A stretch of DNA of 64,000 nucleotides from Phytopseudomonas daroniae (GCF_004327285.1 NZ_QJUI01000002.1:1-64000); one strand, 5' to 3'; counted from the first letter of the stretch, positions 51,556 through 60,075 are shown. Notes: generated from the sequence alone by a model not told the origin. Numbers and translations are program-made.

Positions 51556-52989
51556 ATGACCCATACAACCGACTCGATTCGGAACAGACTTACCCTCACT
51601 ACCGCAATCTTCGGACTCTTCGTGTTTTCCTTGCTCGAAAGCATGATTGCTCCCGCGTTACCCAGCATTCGTGCCGAGTTGAACATCACCCCGACTCAGG
51701 TTGGCTGGGTATTCACTGGCCTGCTGCTATCCGGCGCCGTCTCGACCGCCCTCATTGGCAGATTGGCGGATCTTTACGAAAAACGCTGGGTATTCTGTGG
51801 GGTAATGACAATCGCCTCACTCGGTGTGGTTCTTGCCGCATTGGCCGACTCGATCACCTTTCTCGCTATCGGACAGGCACTACAGGGAGTCGGATTCGGC
51901 TTGGTTCCTCTGTGTCTTGGTTTGGTCAAGGAACTGATGCCGAGGGATCGCGCATCGTTTGGAGTGGGAATGGTGATGGTTGCCATCTGCCTGAGCACGC
52001 TGCTCGGGTTGCTGATAGCTGGCACCTTGGTGGCGAACTTCGGTTACCAGGCCATCTACTGGCTGCCGTTGCTCGCCTTGATCGGCTGCACACTAGTGAT
52101 GGTCGTTCTGCAGCAAGGAAGCGATCTGCAACCTGCCAGTCACGGCGATAAACAGGTGGACTGGCTTGGAGGCTTTCTCCTGGCAGTCAGCCTGAGCGGG
52201 TTGCTGCTCGCCCTGACGCTGGCGCCCGACGAAGGCTGGACGGCTTTTCCGGTGCTTGGACTATTCGCAGTCTTCGCGGTTGGCATGTCGCTTTGGGTCG
52301 CTCACGAAAAGCGGACATCCTGTCCGCTGGTAGATCTGACTCTGCTTCAGGATCGCCGCGTATACATCAGCGCCTTCATCGCCTTCGCGGTCGGATTCTG
52401 TTCGCTTTCCGCCTACGTGCTAGTGCCTTTGTTTGTGCAGGCGGATCCGGCCGGTGGATACGGTCTAGGCGCGACGGTCGAACAGATTGGCATGTATCTG
52501 GTGCCGTTCGGTATCGCCTCCAGTGCCATCGCGCCGCTGGTGAGTCGTCTTGAGCGCCTGACCAACCCTCGCCTGGTCATGATTCTGGGGATGCTGGCAC
52601 TTGTGCTCGGGTTGCTGCTGCTTGCGCTTATGGATAGCAGCCGAACACAGGTTCTCATCGCAATGACGTTGATTGGCCTGGGCACCGTGCTCGCATTGTC
52701 GGAAATGCTGAGTGTTGTCGTACGCACCGTCAGCATTGACCGAGCCGCCGGAATCAGCGGGTTGATGTACGTGATCCGCAATATCGGGGCCACCACTGGC
52801 GCACAGCTGAGCGTCACGATGCTGGGGGTCGCGACCGACACGTCCAGCGGCACCACGGCGTTCGTGGGCTATCAATGGGCGTTATTCATCGCGATGGGCA
52901 TAGGGGCGCTGGCCGTTCTGGCAGCCATTTGCTTCCCGACTTCAGCCGCAGACGAGGTTCGCTCGCAGGTACCTGACGGGGCTAACTGA
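51556..52989 (+). CDS. MFS transporter, 14-helix DHA2-like
   Basis: A 477-residue inner-membrane transporter of the major facilitator superfamily. Helix 1 begins about residue 15 (LTTAIFGLFVFSLLESMIAPALPSI), the loop 2-3 motif A is GRLADLYEKR, and motif-C-like GLLLSGAVSTALIG and many further hydrophobic segments suggest 14 helices, as in the DHA2 drug/proton antiporters. In this gene cluster it could import a peptide or export a toxic product; sequence alone does not say. It is the first gene of the unit, 220 bases behind the putative operator, and the next gene follows 70 bases later. Confidence 0.88.
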   Translation: MTHTTDSIRNRLTLTTAIFGLFVFSLLESMIAPALPSIRAELNITPTQVGWVFTGLLLSGAVSTALIGRLADLYEKRWVFCGVMTIASLGVVLAALADSITFLAIGQALQGVGFGLVPLCLGLVKELMPRDRASFGVGMVMVAICLSTLLGLLIAGTLVANFGYQAIYWLPLLALIGCTLVMVVLQQGSDLQPASHGDKQVDWLGGFLLAVSLSGLLLALTLAPDEGWTAFPVLGLFAVFAVGMSLWVAHEKRTSCPLVDLTLLQDRRVYISAFIAFAVGFCSLSAYVLVPLFVQADPAGGYGLGATVEQIGMYLVPFGIASSAIAPLVSRLERLTNPRLVMILGMLALVLGLLLLALMDSSRTQVLIAMTLIGLGTVLALSEMLSVVVRTVSIDRAAGISGLMYVIRNIGATTGAQLSVTMLGVATDTSSGTTAFVGYQWALFIAMGIGALAVLAAICFPTSAADEVRSQVPDGAN

Positions 52990-53059
52990 AGCGCCCTACA
53001 CGTTCGACCTTTCCCCTCCAGATCAAACCTGTCCTGTGCTTTGGCACATGGAGAATACG

Positions 53060-54106
53060 ATGAAGAAATTGATCAGCATACTGGCCATGCTGGGTCTGCC
53101 TGCATCCGCATGGGCCGATTTCAGCGTGTCGCCTTATACCATTCTCGACCTGTCGTACAACAACGTATCGAATGCCGCCCACAAGGACGGCGGTTCAGGG
53201 AACCGCGGCACGGTTCGCGTGAACAGCAGCTATGCCAGCCGCTGGGGAGCCAAGGCCAACTATAGCTTTCTCGATGATCAGGAGCTGTTCGTCCAGTACG
53301 AGCAAGCCATCAGGAAAGAGGATGGCGATATCAAGACAGGACTGGACAAGCGCTATCTCAGGGTGGCGCTGGTGGGCTATCGCTCCCCACTGGGGATCGT
53401 CCGCTATGGTCAGGATTATGGGATCAGTTGCTGGGCCTTGGACTACGACCCTCTGATGGGGCGCCTGGTCAGCAGCAGCTCGCAGTTGTACTTTCGCGAC
53501 CAGCCCTTCGTTGGCCATGCCCTGAGCTATGACAGTCCCGAGATAGGCCCATTCAGGGCCCGATTCCAGTACAGCACCGAGCAGCATGCCAGGGGGATGC
53601 TCTTCGATGTCAAGAAGACCTACGGAGCAACCCTGACCTACACCCGGGGTGACATCTCAGTGCAGGCGGGGATGGATGAGCAGTATTCCCCTGACGGCGA
53701 TCTCGACCTCCTTTTCGGGTATTCCCGATTCAGCTACTTGGCGGGCTCGTGGCAACTCGACGACTTGACGCTACTCGCCGGCTACTCCCAACTCGAGGCC
53801 AGGGGTGCCCCCGTTGGTGCCCCGAAACGGGCCGGCCACGCCTGGTTTGGCGGGCGCTACAGGATGAGTCCGACCTGGGCAGCATCAGCGTCCCTTTACC
53901 AGACCGATGCCCGTCAGCTCGGTGAGGCCAGCATGCTCGCCGGGCTGCTGGAGTACGCCGCGAGCAAGCACCTGAGCATCTGGGGCTCCGCGGCCTACAT
54001 GGTCAATGGCGGACATTCGAGCTTCGCCGTCAACGGCGTCGATACGCCGTTACCGGGCCAGTCGCAGACATCCTTGAGTGTGGGCATGACCTACATCTAT
54101 CGCTGA
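53060..54106 (+). CDS. Outer-membrane porin, Gram-negative porin family
   Basis: A 348-residue precursor with a signal peptide (about 1-20, MKKLISILAMLGLPASAWAD) and a mature part made of alternating amphipathic strands, for example GTVRVNSSYASRWGAKANYSF and YLRVALVGYRSPLGIVRYGQDYG. It ends LSVGMTYIYR; most barrels end in Phe or Tyr, here the last residue is Arg after Tyr. The pattern is of a 16-strand general porin (gram-negative porin family). It would let a small peptide or amino acid through the outer membrane. ATG 53060 has GGAG seven bases upstream. Confidence 0.88.
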   Translation: MKKLISILAMLGLPASAWADFSVSPYTILDLSYNNVSNAAHKDGGSGNRGTVRVNSSYASRWGAKANYSFLDDQELFVQYEQAIRKEDGDIKTGLDKRYLRVALVGYRSPLGIVRYGQDYGISCWALDYDPLMGRLVSSSSQLYFRDQPFVGHALSYDSPEIGPFRARFQYSTEQHARGMLFDVKKTYGATLTYTRGDISVQAGMDEQYSPDGDLDLLFGYSRFSYLAGSWQLDDLTLLAGYSQLEARGAPVGAPKRAGHAWFGGRYRMSPTWAASASLYQTDARQLGEASMLAGLLEYAASKHLSIWGSAAYMVNGGHSSFAVNGVDTPLPGQSQTSLSVGMTYIYR

Positions 54107-54133
54107 TCCTCCCAGCAGACCTAGGAAAAGAGC

Positions 54134-54484
54134 ATGCATACCCACTGCGGAGTTGCCGTCATAGGCGCCGGAGCCATCAGTTTCGCTACAGCGTTGCGGC
54201 TGCGGCTTGCCGGTCGCCAGGTCGTCCCGATCGATTCTCAGCACCTCGGCCGAGGCTTCGTGTGCCAGCCCATGCAGAGAGGAATGAGGGACGCCGGGAC
54301 TGTCGAGTTCGGCACGACCAGGGTACCTGACTGGCGCCGGGCGCAAATGCTGGTGACGCTGGCGGGGGCGACCTTGGGAATCGTGGCAAACCTGATTCAG
54401 AGGCGTACTCCTTCCTGCGAACTGGACGCGCCGTGCCCCGAACGATTCGACAAACCAGACTACGCATTGGAGACCACAGCATGA
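54134..54484 (+). pseudogene. Internally deleted FAD-dependent D-amino-acid oxidase/dehydrogenase remnant
   Basis: The 116-codon frame begins like a DadA-type flavoenzyme: VAVIGAGAISFATALRLRLAGRQVVPIDSQHLGRG is a FAD-binding Rossmann start with the third glycine of GxGxxG changed to Ser. It then jumps to CQPMQRGMRDAGTVEFGTTRVPDWRRAQ, which resembles the middle-to-late region of the same family (RGMRxAGTVEFGG...PDWRRA). More than half of the usual 410-430 residues is missing, and the last 35 residues match nothing. I infer an internal deletion. Its stop overlaps the next start (ATGA), so it may still be translated as a coupling leader. A real short protein is possible but unlikely to bind FAD. 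Confidence 0.65.
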
Positions 54485-55410
54485 AATTCCATGACGCCCA
54501 GACCCTTGCAAAACACCTGGACTGGAAGAGCCTCATCGACGCGCAGCGGCATATGTACGACTTGCCCTGCGAGGTTCCACCCCGGCCCCATTATGAGCTG
54601 GGAGCCGCCACGGGAGAGGCGGGTACGGCACTGATCATGCCAGCGTGGAACAGCCGCTATTTCGGGGTGAAAACCGTTCTGGTCACACCCGGCAACCGCG
54701 CTCGCGGCCTTTCCGCCTTGCACTCCACCTATATCCTCTCTTGCCGTGAAACGGGCGAGCCGCTGGCCGCGTTCGATGGCAACGTCATCACGTCCCGGAG
54801 AACGGCCGCGGCATCCGCCCTGGGTGCGGATTTTCTCGCCCGTAAAGATGCCAGGAACCTGCTGCTGGTAGGCGCCGGACGCGTGGGCTCTCTGGTTCCC
54901 CAGGCCCACCGGCAGGTTCGCGAAATCTCCGCCGTGCGGGTCTGGGACATCGATCCAGCCCAATCCCGACGGCTGGTCACCGAGCTGCGCGACGAAGGGT
55001 TCGATGCCGAGGTTGCCCGCTCCATCGAAGCGGAGCTGGCCTGGGCCGATGTCGTTTCAACCGCCACGCTCGCGTGCGCGCCGATCGTGGCGGGCGCCTG
55101 GCTGAAGGCCGGTACGCATGTCGACCTGATAGGCAGCTTCACACCACGGATGCGTGAGGCCGATGACGAGGTCATGCGCCGTGGCCAGGTGTTCGTCGAC
55201 ACCTACATAGCACTGACCGAGTCCGGTGACCTGGTTCAACCGTTGGCCAGTTTCATGACCGAGAGCGCCATCAGAGGGTCGCTGCAGCAGCTCTGCACAG
55301 GCTCGACTCGTGGGCGAGACAACGCCGACGAGATTACGGTCTTCAAGGCCGTTGGTCACGCCCTTGCCGACCTGGTTACAGCCGTTGCTGCTTACCAACG
55401 CCTGTGCTGA
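54481..55410 (+). CDS. Ornithine cyclodeaminase / mu-crystallin family protein
   Basis: A 309-residue NAD(P)-dependent enzyme of the OCD/mu-crystallin family. The Rossmann motif is NLLLVGAGRVGSLVPQAHRQV at about 123-143 and the conserved upstream region includes WNSRYFGVKTVLVTPGN, RTAAASALGADFLA, and later GTHVDLIGSFTPRMREADDEVM (in pieces). Family members include ornithine cyclodeaminase, alanine dehydrogenase, and delta-1-pyrroline/piperideine-2-carboxylate reductases that reduce cyclic imino acids made from D-lysine or D-proline. Which one this is cannot be told. It overlaps the deleted oxidase frame and precedes the hydrolase by 43 bases. Confidence 0.85.
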   Translation: MKFHDAQTLAKHLDWKSLIDAQRHMYDLPCEVPPRPHYELGAATGEAGTALIMPAWNSRYFGVKTVLVTPGNRARGLSALHSTYILSCRETGEPLAAFDGNVITSRRTAAASALGADFLARKDARNLLLVGAGRVGSLVPQAHRQVREISAVRVWDIDPAQSRRLVTELRDEGFDAEVARSIEAELAWADVVSTATLACAPIVAGAWLKAGTHVDLIGSFTPRMREADDEVMRRGQVFVDTYIALTESGDLVQPLASFMTESAIRGSLQQLCTGSTRGRDNADEITVFKAVGHALADLVTAVAAYQRLC

Positions 55411-55453
55411 GAGAGGCCTCCTCCCACGGGTTCAATTCCCAAGAGACGTAAAG

Positions 55454-56770
55454 ATGATGCATTCAAAAGAGCTCCAAACCTTCGTGGACCAGATACTGGC
55501 TCGCCAGACACTGCCCTTGCCAGGCGTAGTTGTCAGTGTCGCCAGAGGGGAACGACTAGAGTCGGCCTTCCATGATCGCAACCTGTCCGCTGGCCGGGAG
55601 AACGTCGAAGAACGCACACGATTCCGTTATGGCTCTTTCACCAAGGTACTGGTCGCCGCACTGGTATGTCAGTTGGTCGACAAGGGTCTGCTTGCTCTCG
55701 ACGACGAAGTATCTCGCCACCTACCCGAGTTCACCCTTGCGGATGTCACTGTTCGCCACTTGTTGAGCCACACCGGAGGCCTGATCGATCTCTGGCATTA
55801 CGCCAAGACGCCCGATGAAGTTATTGCTCAGGTGGTGAAAGTCGGGCTTTGCAGCGAGCCAGGCAGACTGTTTTCCTATTCAAACCCAGGTTATGTCGTG
55901 CTCGGGCGGCTGGTCGAGCGCATCAGCGGCCTGGACTGGGTGGAACTGTTGAGGCGCGAGTGGTTGCAGCCACTCGGCATCGACTCGATCACCAACGGCG
56001 TGGAGACAGCGGCCTTCGAAGCCCAGGAATATTATTTTTGCCAGGAAACCCGTGAGCTGCGCGAGGGCGCTCTCTGGCCCGACACGGGGATGGGGTTCGA
56101 TGCCGCCGGGGGGCGGTTGCAGGGAACGGCGCAAGACGCTGCCCTGATTGCCGCTGCGATCATGACCGGTACGGTTCCCGGCAACGGCACCCGCCTGCTT
56201 TCGCCGTCGATGGTGGAGCAGATGCTCACGCCCCAGGCAAAGGTGCCGGGCGCCGGCCTGATCGGCAGTCACTGGTGCCTCGGCTGGTCGCTGCTCACTG
56301 GCGAGCGGACGTCGGCACCGGTCTATGGCCACTTCGGCGGAACCTCGGTCATTGTTGCCGCCTGCCCGAGGCAAGACATGACCTGCGCCGTGCTGACCAA
56401 CTCTCCCTTCGGTACCCGCATGGGCCAAAGCCTGGTCAAACACTATTTTGGCAAGGATCCGGGCACACCGGAGCGCGAACCGCAGAGCGTGCCTCCTCAC
56501 GACCTTACCCGGCTTGTCGGGCGATACAAGAGCGAGACCATGGAGGTGGAGATACGCCAGGAGAACGGCTTGTTGCTGATGACAAATCCCATGGATGGTC
56601 AGTTCATACCGCTGCAGCACCTGTACGACCTGAACTTCTGCATGGACTTCGATGCAATGGTGGTAGATGTCGTGTTCATGACGGCCAGCGACGAGGAGCG
56701 TCCTTCACTTATCCACTTCGCATTACGTGCCCTGTACCGTGTGCCCGATCAAGCGCAGGCCCCGGCATGA
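55454..56770 (+). CDS. Serine hydrolase, beta-lactamase/D-aminopeptidase fold (S12-like)
   Basis: A 438-residue serine hydrolase. The first catalytic motif SxxK is Ser61-Phe-Thr-Lys64 in RYGSFTKVLVAAL, the second (YxN) is the YSN in SYSNPGYVVLGRLVERI, and the third, normally KTG, is the HFGG of YGHFGGTSVIVA, the variant seen in D-aminopeptidases, esterases and MlrB-type peptidases. A C-terminal domain of about 90 residues (LTRLVGRYKSETMEVEIRQE) resembles the lipocalin-like tail of DAP/EstB relatives. No signal peptide is visible, so a cytoplasmic peptidase or amidase is more likely than a resistance beta-lactamase. Its stop overlaps the dipeptidase start (ATGA). Confidence 0.85.
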   Translation: MMHSKELQTFVDQILARQTLPLPGVVVSVARGERLESAFHDRNLSAGRENVEERTRFRYGSFTKVLVAALVCQLVDKGLLALDDEVSRHLPEFTLADVTVRHLLSHTGGLIDLWHYAKTPDEVIAQVVKVGLCSEPGRLFSYSNPGYVVLGRLVERISGLDWVELLRREWLQPLGIDSITNGVETAAFEAQEYYFCQETRELREGALWPDTGMGFDAAGGRLQGTAQDAALIAAAIMTGTVPGNGTRLLSPSMVEQMLTPQAKVPGAGLIGSHWCLGWSLLTGERTSAPVYGHFGGTSVIVAACPRQDMTCAVLTNSPFGTRMGQSLVKHYFGKDPGTPEREPQSVPPHDLTRLVGRYKSETMEVEIRQENGLLLMTNPMDGQFIPLQHLYDLNFCMDFDAMVVDVVFMTASDEERPSLIHFALRALYRVPDQAQAPA

Positions 56771-57741
56771 ACGCCGCTGTCAGCAGACCGCTGATATGGG
56801 ACAACCATGGATGCATGCCTTTGCGGCCGGGTGATACAAGCTACATGGAAAGGCTGGCCGCCGTCCGCGCTGCAGGTGTATCGGTGCTGTCGATCAATGT
56901 GGCCTTCGGCGACGATGACATCGAAAAGGCCATGCGGATGCTGGCTACATTCCGCCAGTGGCTTTCCATGCGTTCCGAAGACTATTGCCTGGCCAGAAGC
57001 GTCGATGACATCAGACGAGCACACGCCCAAGGGCGCCTCGCCATCGTTTTCGATATCGAAGGCGCCGATGCCATCAGTGGCAGCCTGGAAATGCTGTCGC
57101 TCTATTACGAACTCGGCGTGCGCTGGATGCTGCTGACCTATAACCGGAATAATCGTTACGCCGGTGGCTGCCACGATACGGATACCGGGCTGACTACGGC
57201 CGGTAAAGCCTTGATCGAAGAAATGGCACGCGTCGGCATGGTGGTCTGTGCCTCGCATGCTGGCCCTGTCAGCGCGCTGAGCATTATCGATACCTCGCCC
57301 CATCCAGTGATCTTTTCACACTCGAATGTACGTGCTGTCCACGCTCACCCGCGCAACATCAGCGACGAAGCGATTCTCGCCTGTGCAAGACGCGGAGGCG
57401 TTATCGGCCTTTCCGGCATTGGTCTGTTCCTGGGTACGAAAGAACAGCTCACAAAAACCCTGGCCGAGCACATCGACCACGTAGTGCAACGGGTGGGTAT
57501 CGACCATGTCGGTCTGGGTTTGGATCATGTATTCGACATACGCGAGCTGGAAGAGTACCTCGCGTCTCGGGACAAGACCTTCCCAGCCGAGGGTGGGTAT
57601 GAGCAGCTCCGCGAGATGTTGTCGCCCGCCGATATCCCACAACTTGCCGAGCATCTTTCGGCGCGCGGCTACGACTCGGCGTCCCTGGCAAAAGTGCTCG
57701 GCGGAAACTGGACGCGTATTGCCGAACAAGTCTGGAAATGA
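56767..57741 (+). CDS. Membrane-dipeptidase family (peptidase M19) protein
   Basis: A 324-residue zinc-peptidase-like TIM barrel. Visible motifs are FDIEGADAI (bridging Glu), CASHAGPVSALSII and FSHSNVRAVHAHPRNISDEAI (the two later histidines), and GLGLDHV (C-terminal Asp). M19 enzymes cleave dipeptides, often with a D or dehydro residue at the C-terminal side. The N-terminal HxD zinc motif reads DNHGCMPL, so the Asp is replaced by Cys, a subgroup trait I believe is found in other proteobacterial members, and metal binding may differ. No signal peptide. The start overlaps the hydrolase stop and its own stop overlaps the next start. Confidence 0.87.
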   Translation: MNAAVSRPLIWDNHGCMPLRPGDTSYMERLAAVRAAGVSVLSINVAFGDDDIEKAMRMLATFRQWLSMRSEDYCLARSVDDIRRAHAQGRLAIVFDIEGADAISGSLEMLSLYYELGVRWMLLTYNRNNRYAGGCHDTDTGLTTAGKALIEEMARVGMVVCASHAGPVSALSIIDTSPHPVIFSHSNVRAVHAHPRNISDEAILACARRGGVIGLSGIGLFLGTKEQLTKTLAEHIDHVVQRVGIDHVGLGLDHVFDIRELEEYLASRDKTFPAEGGYEQLREMLSPADIPQLAEHLSARGYDSASLAKVLGGNWTRIAEQVWK

Positions 57742-59255
57742 ACAATTTCTTTAAGGATCAGGACAGCGTCATGCACATACCCACTGTAGAACTGCTTTCT
57801 TCTTTGACTATGGATCTCCAGGACTACCAGGTAAAAACCGACTGTATTGTCTTGGGTGTCTTTGAAGACCAGATACTCGATAAGTCGTACTTTCTGCCGA
57901 ACTCTTCGTCGGAGGTATTGATCAATGCGGGTGTGACAGGGCTGAAGCCCGGACGAGCCAGGGATGTCCTGACTCCTGCGAGGCGCTACATTCTGGCCGG
58001 GCTGGGTCGATACGCCGAATTCGACATGGAGGCGCTTCGGGCAGCCACCCAGCTACTGGCGGCTGCGCTGCTCGAGTCAGGATGTCGCCGAGCCTACTGG
58101 ATACTGGACAGTTTCGGGCAGAGCTTGTCGTTACAAGACAAGCTCCGCGAGATTGCCTTTTCCCTTCATAGAGCGACGTACATTCCACCCAAGATAAGTG
58201 GCCAGACGACCCAAGTGGATGATGCAGCCCTGCACAACGTCCTGGTATCAGGTCAGGTGGTCTCGGCAGAACATTCTCTTGCGTTGGATAACGCCCTTCA
58301 CTGCATCGAAGGCATGAGGGTGGCTCAGGATCTGAGTAACCTGCCTCCCAACCATTGCACTCCAGCGGTGCTGGCAGAACGTGCCCAGGCCCTGCAAGGC
58401 CAAGCCTTGAGCTGCGAGGTGCTGGCACAGGAAGATATCGAGACTCTTGGCATGGGTGGCCTGCTGGCGGTCGCTCAGGGAGCATGCGTCCCGCCCCGTT
58501 TCATCATCATGCAATACACGGGTACAGCACCCTCCACCTCGCCGGTCGTGCTGATTGGCAAAGGTGTGACCTTTGACAGCGGAGGTCTTTCAATAAAGCC
58601 GTCGAGTGCTCAGGAGGACATGAAGTTCGACATGGCCGGTGCGGGGATCGTCATCGGCGTGATGCGTGCAGCGGCCTTGGCAAAACTATCGATCAATGTC
58701 GTCGCCCTGATTCCCGCCTGTGAAAACATGCCCAGCGGAAAGGCTTGTCGCCCCGGGGATGTCATCACCACGTTGTCTGGCAAGACGGTAGAAATTCTCA
58801 ATACCGATGCCGAGGGACGCCTCATACTCTGTGACGCACTGACCTATGCTCACCGTTTCGCTCCCTCTGCCGTCATCGATGTGGCAACCCTTACCGGCGG
58901 GGTGATCGCGGCGCTCGGGCATCACCGCAGTGGCCTGTTCGCCAATGATGAAACGCTGGCGGCAGAGCTGCTGCATGCCGCCGACTCAAGCGCAGACCTG
59001 ATCTGGCGTTTGCCGTTGGACAAGGCCTACCGGGAGCCTCTGCTAAGCCGTAACGCCGATCTAGCGAATTACCGGAAAGGCTCACCCTCAAGCATCACCG
59101 GGGCGATGTTCCTCAATGAGTTCACCGAAGGGTTGAGCTGGGCTCATCTGGACATAGCCGGCACAGCCTGGATATCCGGCAAGGAGTCCGAAGCCACCGG
59201 GCGAACGATACCGCTGCTTTTTGAATACCTGAGAGCCCGTGCATCGCGTGGCTGA
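57738..59255 (+). CDS. Leucyl aminopeptidase, peptidase M17 family
   Basis: A 505-residue M17 aminopeptidase, releasing N-terminal L-amino acids with a two-metal centre. The C-terminal catalytic domain (about 190-500) shows GKGVTFDSGGLSIKPSS, KFDMAGAGIVIG and the signature NTDAEGRLILCDAL, with ATLTGGVIAALG and the active-site region DLANYRKGSPSSITGAMFL. The N-terminal 180 residues are a diverged macro-like domain. It differs clearly from a housekeeping PepA in that domain, as expected for a second copy. It follows the dipeptidase by an ATGA overlap and its stop directly abuts that of the convergent regulator. Confidence 0.92.
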   Translation: MNNFFKDQDSVMHIPTVELLSSLTMDLQDYQVKTDCIVLGVFEDQILDKSYFLPNSSSEVLINAGVTGLKPGRARDVLTPARRYILAGLGRYAEFDMEALRAATQLLAAALLESGCRRAYWILDSFGQSLSLQDKLREIAFSLHRATYIPPKISGQTTQVDDAALHNVLVSGQVVSAEHSLALDNALHCIEGMRVAQDLSNLPPNHCTPAVLAERAQALQGQALSCEVLAQEDIETLGMGGLLAVAQGACVPPRFIIMQYTGTAPSTSPVVLIGKGVTFDSGGLSIKPSSAQEDMKFDMAGAGIVIGVMRAAALAKLSINVVALIPACENMPSGKACRPGDVITTLSGKTVEILNTDAEGRLILCDALTYAHRFAPSAVIDVATLTGGVIAALGHHRSGLFANDETLAAELLHAADSSADLIWRLPLDKAYREPLLSRNADLANYRKGSPSSITGAMFLNEFTEGLSWAHLDIAGTAWISGKESEATGRTIPLLFEYLRARASRG

Positions 59256-59843
59256 TCATTTATCTTCGTAGTAGACCCACAGAACCTGAGCCGGCTTTTT
59301 GCTGGTCGAAATACCAGCCTGGCCCATCGGACTATCGAAGTACAGGCTGTCACCGGTTTCAAGATCTACCGGTTCGTAATGCTCAAGATACACACGGACA
59401 GAACCCGATAGAACGTATACGAATTCCTCTCCTCGAATATTCAGCGCCTGTGGGAAATTTTCTGTTGTTCGAGCCTTCAGAGTGACGATGGCAGTATGCA
59501 TTCGACGCTGTTTGAGATCGGTATGCCGCAGCTCATAAATATGCTGATCCGTTTGATGAACGACTCCCTCCCCCCTGCGAACGATACTTTTCCTGCCAGT
59601 GGGCGGAGTTGCCGCCTTGTCAGTGAGCAAATCATTGATATCTGTCTGCAACCCATTGGAAAGTTTCAGAATGACATCGAGCGTGGGGGACATCTGACCG
59701 TTCTCAATCTTCGACAGTGTCGAGATCGCGACACCCGTGATTGCACTGGTCTGTTGCAGAGTGAGCTGACTTTTCTTGCGCAGTGCTTTGACCCTGCGCC
59801 CCAGTGCCGCTTCGTTCGACAGGCTCGTATCAAGGCTGGACAA
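59256..59843 (-). CDS. XRE-family regulator with C-terminal cupin
   Basis: A 195-residue regulator: XRE helix-turn-helix at about 14-72 (LGRRVKALRKKSQLTLQQTSAITGVAISTLSKIENGQMSPTLDVILKLSNGL in pieces) and a cupin ligand domain at about 105-190 (VTLKARTTENFPQAL, GEEFVYVLSGSVRVYLEHYEPVDLETGDSLYFDSP). Such proteins sense small ligands such as amino acids, amines or peptides. The first codon is TTG with AGGA seven bases before; I see no better start because the HTH begins at residue 14. Two TTTCC...GGAAA palindromes lie just upstream, one covering its ribosome site. It is convergent with, and touches, the peptidase unit. Confidence 0.9.
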   Translation of the reverse strand: MSSLDTSLSNEAALGRRVKALRKKSQLTLQQTSAITGVAISTLSKIENGQMSPTLDVILKLSNGLQTDINDLLTDKAATPPTGRKSIVRRGEGVVHQTDQHIYELRHTDLKQRRMHTAIVTLKARTTENFPQALNIRGEEFVYVLSGSVRVYLEHYEPVDLETGDSLYFDSPMGQAGISTSKKPAQVLWVYYEDK

Positions 59844-59848
59844 GGAAG

Positions 59849-59897
59849 TTTCCTACGGAAAGTGTTCGTCGAAATAGTATATTTCCAAAAGGAAAAT
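59849..59897. promoter_or_regulatory. Palindromic operators upstream of the XRE-cupin gene
   Basis: TTTCCAAAAGGAAA (59882-59895) is a perfect half-site palindrome with a 4-base spacer, the same half-sites as 51304-51319. A second, TTTCCTACGGAAA (59849-59861), has a 3-base spacer and covers the ribosome-binding AGGA and adjacent bases. Both suggest self-control. Confidence 0.55.
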
Positions 59898-60075
59898 AAA
59901 CATATCAGAAGCGCCTGTGTCGTGATCACGTTTTAGTGGATACCCGGATAGGCATTTCAGGTAGTCGCCTTCTCGAAATCGACCGGTAATTGACAACTCA
60001 ACAATGAGTGAATCAGTGAGTGTTGTAGAACTTGATCCGGCTGAGCGTCTTTCCCAGTAATCCGTGAGGAACCAT

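Noticed and set aside
55454..56770. Antibiotic-resistance class C beta-lactamase
   Set aside because: The SxxK and YxN motifs are present but the third motif is HFGG rather than KTG, there is no signal peptide, and the neighbours are peptidases. A peptidase, amidase or esterase is more likely.
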